From Caldifarciminota bacterium (GTDB lineage: Bacteria; Hydrothermota; Tepidihabitantia; Tepidihabitantales; JAOUPE01): a DNA stretch of 8,856 nt. Under the pieces are notes generated by a model that was not told the DNA's origin, ran no database searches, and saw nothing but the letters and a program-made list of their open reading frames with translations. The translations under genes and the position numbers were made by a program. Below, piece by piece: positions 4,598 through 8,856 of the stretch. The stretch's first letter is position 1. Every line of letters starts with the position of its first letter. Where the stretch lies: positions 1-8,856 of the forward strand of contig JAOUPE010000051.1 in the NCBI GenBank assembly GCA_029880025.1, read 5' to 3'.

Positions 4598-6187
4598 ATG
4601 AAAAAAATAATAATTTTCCTATCAATTTTTTTAGTTTCAGGAATATTGATTTCTGCTTCAGGACAGCCGCGTGTACCATATAGTGCTCGGATGAATAGCG
4701 GCAGAATTTATTATCGCGACAATCGCTATGAGAAAGCAGTGGAACAATTCAAGTTCGCAATCGAGGAAAATCCTCAAAGTGCTGATGCCCGGGCCTGGCT
4801 TGGAGCAGCGTTATCCCACCTTCGAATATTTCTCGAAGCCGCGGCTCAATTTGATACCGCCTTTCAACTCGATTCCAGTTACATAACTAAAGTACGACAG
4901 AACGATGACTTTAGATTTCAAGCCTGGATTGCTTTCTTTGATGCGACCAGGGAAAATATTCATACTAATAATTTAGAAGATGCAATCAATTATATTAATA
5001 ATGCACTAAGGATTGAGCCAGAAAACCGGCAGGGGTTAACCATTTTAGCCCAGTTGTATGTCCAGCTTAATCGGTTAGATGAATTGAAACAAAAAGCTCA
5101 GGACATGATGAAAGAAGACCCGGAAAATTCTATGGTTTATACGATGCTGGGATTATATTTCTTCAACCAGTCAGAGTGGGATTCATCCCACCGCTATTAT
5201 GAACAGGCAGCAATGCGGTACCAGACTAATGAGCAGAAAAGCCGAGATGCGTTGGCACGCGAGCTGGCAATTACCGATACGGTGCGGTTGAATCAAATTG
5301 TTGGTCGGCTAAGGGTTGTCCGTCAAGACCGAAACCCGGATCGACTTAGAAGTTATATTGAAGACTCGTTACGAGCCGGAAGAAAACTTCGTTTGATTGC
5401 TCGGATTGCAGATGACATTTATATGACCCAGGGTGAATTGAATGCTAACTTTTTCCGTGCCGGAATTGCAAGCCTGCAGAAAGGTAGTGCCGACACCGTG
5501 CAATCGGAACAGAGCCGTTATTTTAAACAGGCGATCAGCGAGTTTGAGCAGGCACTTAATTATAATCCTTTAGACCTCGACGCTAAACATAATTTGGCGT
5601 TTACCTTTTATCGGCTGCGTGAGTCAGGTTCGGATGTTCGGGCAATGACTTTATTTGAAGAGATCGTTAACGCTTCAATTTTAGCCATCACCGAACTCTC
5701 GAACGAACTTTGTGACTCAATCCTAACTTTTCTAGCCGGTGATACGACTTCAAAAGGGTTGATACCGATTTCACCCGAACTCACCTTCAAAATTGAAAAT
5801 GAACTTGCCAGGCAGGAACACAAGTTATCTGGTTACCAATGGCTGTACCTGCCCGAGGTCAAGAGAATCAAAGGCTCAGTTGAGCCAGTAGCTAAAGGTG
5901 ATGTATTCCTGACTCTCTACGATGTCCAGGGCTTAGAAAATCTTTATCTCCTATTCGGTGCGGCGCAAACTAATGTGGCAACCGAACTAAAAGGGGAAAA
6001 TCGAACTGAGGAGGCTAATAAAAAATATGATGAGGCGATTAGTTCATTTAATCGGGTTTTGGTTTTGAATCCGAAAAGCAGCGATGCTTATAAAAACCTT
6101 GCCGTTTGTTACCGCGAGAAAGGCGATTCGAAAAAGGCATTTGAGCTGATGAAGAAATGGAAAGATTTGATAAAAGGAGAAAAATGA
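4598..6187 (+). CDS. Exported tetratricopeptide-repeat protein
   Basis: 529 residues. Residues 1-22 are a Sec signal peptide: two lysines, a hydrophobic IIIFLSIFLVSGILI core and a small-residue SASG region. No lipobox cysteine follows, so the mature protein is probably periplasmic or loosely envelope-bound. TPR-like helical pairs are visible at about 28-95, 124-190, 286-340 and 447-525, the last ending in a good SSDAYKNLAVCYREKGDSKKA unit. The middle (about 215-285 and 360-445) shows no motif I recognise. GGAGG lies seven bases before the ATG. The gene overlaps the next one as ATGA, so the two products are probably made together and may act together, perhaps as scaffold and ligand-binding partner; that is inference. 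The molecular function is unknown. Confidence 0.9.
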   Translation: MKKIIIFLSIFLVSGILISASGQPRVPYSARMNSGRIYYRDNRYEKAVEQFKFAIEENPQSADARAWLGAALSHLRIFLEAAAQFDTAFQLDSSYITKVRQNDDFRFQAWIAFFDATRENIHTNNLEDAINYINNALRIEPENRQGLTILAQLYVQLNRLDELKQKAQDMMKEDPENSMVYTMLGLYFFNQSEWDSSHRYYEQAAMRYQTNEQKSRDALARELAITDTVRLNQIVGRLRVVRQDRNPDRLRSYIEDSLRAGRKLRLIARIADDIYMTQGELNANFFRAGIASLQKGSADTVQSEQSRYFKQAISEFEQALNYNPLDLDAKHNLAFTFYRLRESGSDVRAMTLFEEIVNASILAITELSNELCDSILTFLAGDTTSKGLIPISPELTFKIENELARQEHKLSGYQWLYLPEVKRIKGSVEPVAKGDVFLTLYDVQGLENLYLLFGAAQTNVATELKGENRTEEANKKYDEAISSFNRVLVLNPKSSDAYKNLAVCYREKGDSKKAFELMKKWKDLIKGEK

Positions 6188-7149
6188 ATAAACTCTTAAA
6201 CCTTATCATTATTGTTTTAGCGTTGGCTTTGGTTGCCGTCATTCTTTACCCGCAATGGCAGGAATCTAGACCGGTAAGGATTCGCTTTGGCTGTGATAGC
6301 ACGGTGGCTTCGGTTGCCTTCTTTGTCGCCAAGGAACGTGGTTTCTTTAAGGATAACAAGATTATTCCTGAATTTGTCTTTTCGGCTGACCCGAGAAAAG
6401 CGCTGGATGGACTTTTTCAAGGCGAAATCGATTGCGGCGTCTTTCCTTGGCATTTGGTCCTGCTGCGCGTCGCCGAACGGCAAGAAACGTTAAAAGTCTT
6501 TGTATCCGAAGAGTTTCGAACCTCTTTACCGATTGATGCTCTGGTGGTTAAACCTAAGTCTCGTATCACCAAGCTATCTGATTTAAAGAAAAAAAAGATT
6601 GGTTATCCGAATCAACTCCGGGAATTGATGCCCTCGCTACTGGTCGGGGCCGGAGTAAATCCCAAAGATTTTAACTTAATGGAAATGTCAAATAGTGAAT
6701 TGATTGCGATGCTCCTTCAAAATAAAATCGATGCGGCAATGGTTATCGAACCAGAAAGATATCGAGCGATTCAGGAGAGTACTTCAGTCATTGACGATGC
6801 GGCTTTAGCAAAATATATCAGTTCGCCCTTTCCGGGAGCAGCAATTGGCTATACGCGAGCTTACTTAACCAAAAATCGAAAAACCTGTGTTAAACTCAAA
6901 CTGGCATGTGATGCGGCGATTGGTTACATCGACCTGAATCCAGAGGAAGCAAGGAAGATTTTGGCAATATATCTGGGTTTTCAAGAGGACGAACTTCTGG
7001 ATTGTCGGCTGCCGGATTTTCAAAAACTTGTTGAGATGAATCGTGATGCGGTACAGATTTACTCGGACCGACTTAAAGCTAACGGCATTTTTAATGCGGA
7101 TGTTGATGTCCGACCGATTTTTGTTGAACCTATCCTGTTACGTCCATGA
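6184..7149 (+). CDS. NMT1/SsuA-like solute-binding protein, membrane-anchored
   Basis: 321 residues. Residues about 4-23 form one hydrophobic segment without a clear cleavage site or lipobox, so it is probably a signal anchor holding the domain outside the membrane. The rest resembles the NMT1/THI5/SsuA-TauA family of type II periplasmic binding proteins: STVASVAFFVAKERGFF near residue 40, QGEIDCGVFPWH near 69-80, LSDLKKKKIGYP near 111-122, and NKIDAAMVIEP near 150-160. These families bind small organic ligands such as pyrimidine precursors, taurine or alkanesulfonates; the ligand here cannot be told. No ABC permease or ATPase gene is next to it. The start at 6184 is chosen because AAAGGAG lies just upstream and the ATG overlaps the previous stop (ATGA); an earlier in-frame ATG at 6157 would add nine charged residues and has no support. 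Confidence 0.88.
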   Translation: MNKLLNLIIIVLALALVAVILYPQWQESRPVRIRFGCDSTVASVAFFVAKERGFFKDNKIIPEFVFSADPRKALDGLFQGEIDCGVFPWHLVLLRVAERQETLKVFVSEEFRTSLPIDALVVKPKSRITKLSDLKKKKIGYPNQLRELMPSLLVGAGVNPKDFNLMEMSNSELIAMLLQNKIDAAMVIEPERYRAIQESTSVIDDAALAKYISSPFPGAAIGYTRAYLTKNRKTCVKLKLACDAAIGYIDLNPEEARKILAIYLGFQEDELLDCRLPDFQKLVEMNRDAVQIYSDRLKANGIFNADVDVRPIFVEPILLRP

Positions 7150-7212
7150 AAACTTGCTTAGCGAAGATTATTTATTATTAATGACAAATGGCAAGAATAT
7201 GTTTTTATTTCA

Positions 7213-7487
<275 letters not shown>

Positions 7488-7551
7488 AAAAGATGACAGT
7501 AATTTAAAAGTATTGAATTTTTACAATTAATAAGTAAAATATTTTTAGGGA

Positions 7552-8856
7552 ATGTCTTACCAAATTCTTTCGCTTAAGTATCGTCCTCAAACCTTTGATG
7601 AAATCTGGGCACAGGACCATGTTAAGGATACACTAAAAAGGGCAATCGCCCAAAAGAAGATTGCCCATGCTTACCTTTTTGCCGGACCGCGCGGAGTTGG
7701 TAAGACAACCACGGCTCGAATTTTAGCCAAAAGCCTTTGTTGTGTTGAAGGACCAACCGTCACCGCTTGTAACAAATGTTCTACTTGCAAGGAGATAACC
7801 CAATCCAGAAATATGGATGTCTTAGAGATTGACGGCGCATCGAATCGGAGAATCGAGGAGATAAGGGAATTAAGAGAAAATATAAAATATTTGCCAGCGG
7901 CGGCTCGCTATAAAATTTATATCATCGATGAAGTTCACATGCTAACAACCGAAGCCTTCAATGCATTACTAAAAACCTTAGAAGAGCCGCCCAAAAACGT
8001 CATTTTCATTTTTGCCACGACTGCGCCGCATAAAGTGCCAGGTACGATTCTATCTCGGTGCCAGCGGTTCGATTTTCGTAAAGCTACGGTTGAGGAGATT
8101 GTGAAGAGACTGGTCTATCTTGCCCAAAAAGAAAATATCAAGGTGAGCAACGAAGCGCTTTATGCAATTGCCCGTCGCTCGGAGGGGGCGATAAGGGATG
8201 CCGAAATCATACTGGACCAGCTTTGGGCATTTCGTCCGGAAGGGATTGAATTAAATGCGGTTTATGAGCTTTTGGGAATTGTGCCGGAACGCATTTTTCA
8301 TCAGTATGCCGAACTATTGATAAATCAGGACCGTAAGGGATTGATTCAGTTTGTCGATCATATTTTCACAACTGGTTATGATACTATCGAATTCTTTACC
8401 GGGTTGATTGAACATTTTCGGACACTCCTCTTGATTCAACTCGGCATGGATATAAAAGGTTTAGAACTTATGCCGGATGATTTTTCGAAGCGGCAAGAGC
8501 AAAGTAAGAGGTTTTCAGCCTCAAAGCTTTTAACCATTATTACCAGTCTTTGTTCAACTGAAGAACAGGTAAAACGGAGTTTATTGCCCAAAACCTTACT
8601 TGAGGTGGTCTCCTTAAAATTGGTTTCAGTCGGCAGTGCTCAACCAGAGCATTCGAGTGAGATGCGGGGAACGAGTTTGAGCGATACCGATAAAGTGAAG
8701 GCAACCGAAAATCTTCAAAGTGTCCCGGTTGTTAACGAACCCGATTTAAGCATAATCTGGCAGACACTGATTACCCGGTTGAGAACAAAAAAAGTCCCTT
8801 TGGCGAGTCGGTTAGATTTAGCAGTTCCTTTAAGATTGGATAACGACACTTTGCAT
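7552..8856 (+). CDS. dnaX: DNA polymerase III subunit gamma/tau, 5' part
   Basis: Motor subunit of the clamp loader that opens and loads the sliding clamp at replication forks. The first 435 codons are present and the frame is open to the window end. Seen in order: N-terminal SLKYRPQTFDEIWAQ, Walker A GPRGVGKT (45-52), zinc-binding cysteines (63 or 64, 73, 76, 79), Walker B IIDEVHM (Asp126-Glu127), SRC motif (168-170), and sensor II GAIRDAEIILDQ (212-223). The start ATG at 7552 is fixed by an in-frame TAG at 7546-7548 and by the conserved N-terminus. The only Shine-Dalgarno-like bases, AGGG, end one base before the ATG, unusually close, so initiation may be weak or SD-independent. An A7 run at codons 412-414 may allow a shorter gamma form. 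Downstream genes such as the YbaB family and recR, usual in this neighbourhood, would lie beyond the window. Confidence 0.97.
   Translation, partial: MSYQILSLKYRPQTFDEIWAQDHVKDTLKRAIAQKKIAHAYLFAGPRGVGKTTTARILAKSLCCVEGPTVTACNKCSTCKEITQSRNMDVLEIDGASNRRIEEIRELRENIKYLPAAARYKIYIIDEVHMLTTEAFNALLKTLEEPPKNVIFIFATTAPHKVPGTILSRCQRFDFRKATVEEIVKRLVYLAQKENIKVSNEALYAIARRSEGAIRDAEIILDQLWAFRPEGIELNAVYELLGIVPERIFHQYAELLINQDRKGLIQFVDHIFTTGYDTIEFFTGLIEHFRTLLLIQLGMDIKGLELMPDDFSKRQEQSKRFSASKLLTIITSLCSTEEQVKRSLLPKTLLEVVSLKLVSVGSAQPEHSSEMRGTSLSDTDKVKATENLQSVPVVNEPDLSIIWQTLITRLRTKKVPLASRLDLAVPLRLDNDTLH
8787..8793 (+). promoter_or_regulatory. Possible programmed frameshift/slippage site in dnaX (A AAA AAA)
   Basis: Seven A's sit in the zero frame as ACA AAA AAA GTC. 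A -1 shift here would read 16 further codons and stop at TAA 8841-8843, giving a product of about 430 residues, close to the 431-residue E. coli gamma protein made by frameshifting at A AAA AAG. I see no strong upstream Shine-Dalgarno stimulator or clear downstream stem-loop, so this is tentative. Confidence 0.35.

Noticed and set aside
6157..6183. Upstream ATG extending the solute-binding protein by nine residues
   Set aside because: The ATG at 6184 has AAAGGAG and the ATGA overlap; the extension is highly charged and lies in the upstream gene.
7150..7212. Promoter for the SRP RNA
   Set aside because: TTGCTT (7154-7159), ATGACA (7181-7186) and several TATTAT-like boxes are present but none pair at good spacing with a start near 7213, so I do not call one.

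Overview
The window looks like chromosomal DNA from an anaerobic, moderately AT-rich bacterium. Bacterial identity is supported by dnaX, by a long bacterial-type SRP RNA with a GGAA tetraloop, by GGAGG-type ribosome binding sites, and by a sigma-54 enhancer-binding regulator. A cytoplasmic group 3 [NiFe] hydrogenase of the MvhG/FrhG type points to H2 metabolism. I cannot place the phylum; the mix would fit a deep-branching uncultured lineage, but that is inference.

Layout. Positions 1-4472 are read on the minus strand. A large TPR-fused sigma-54 activator (1752-4472) is followed by a 459-bp regulatory gap (1293-1751), the hydrogenase small subunit (297-1292) and the N-terminal 100 codons of the large subunit (1-300, running off the window). 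The two hydrogenase genes overlap by 4 bases (ATAA), and the large subunit seems to start at a non-canonical AUA codon. The gap is not empty. It holds a good sigma-54 -24/-12 element (1549-1564), a possible upstream activator site (1695-1725), an 82-nt hairpin (1454-1535) beginning about 3 nt after the predicted sigma-54 start point, a possible sigma-70-type promoter (1374-1402), and several short perfect palindromes with 3-nt centres.

Positions 4473-4597 form a short divergent promoter region with a TTGACA box for each direction. Rightward follow an exported TPR protein (4598-6187) and, translationally coupled through ATGA, a membrane-anchored NMT1/SsuA-like solute-binding protein (6184-7149) with no transporter genes in view. 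Then come the SRP RNA (about 7213-7487) and the 5' part of dnaX (7552 to the window end). The SRP RNA-dnaX order is also found in Bacillus subtilis. An A7 run near the window end could produce a short gamma-like DnaX form.

The most interesting hypothesis is a self-contained hydrogenase control unit: a TPR-sensing activator with an atypical GAFTGA loop (GTATGV), encoded just upstream of a sigma-54 promoter whose transcript would start with a structured leader. No tRNA, CRISPR array, insertion sequence or phage gene was seen.
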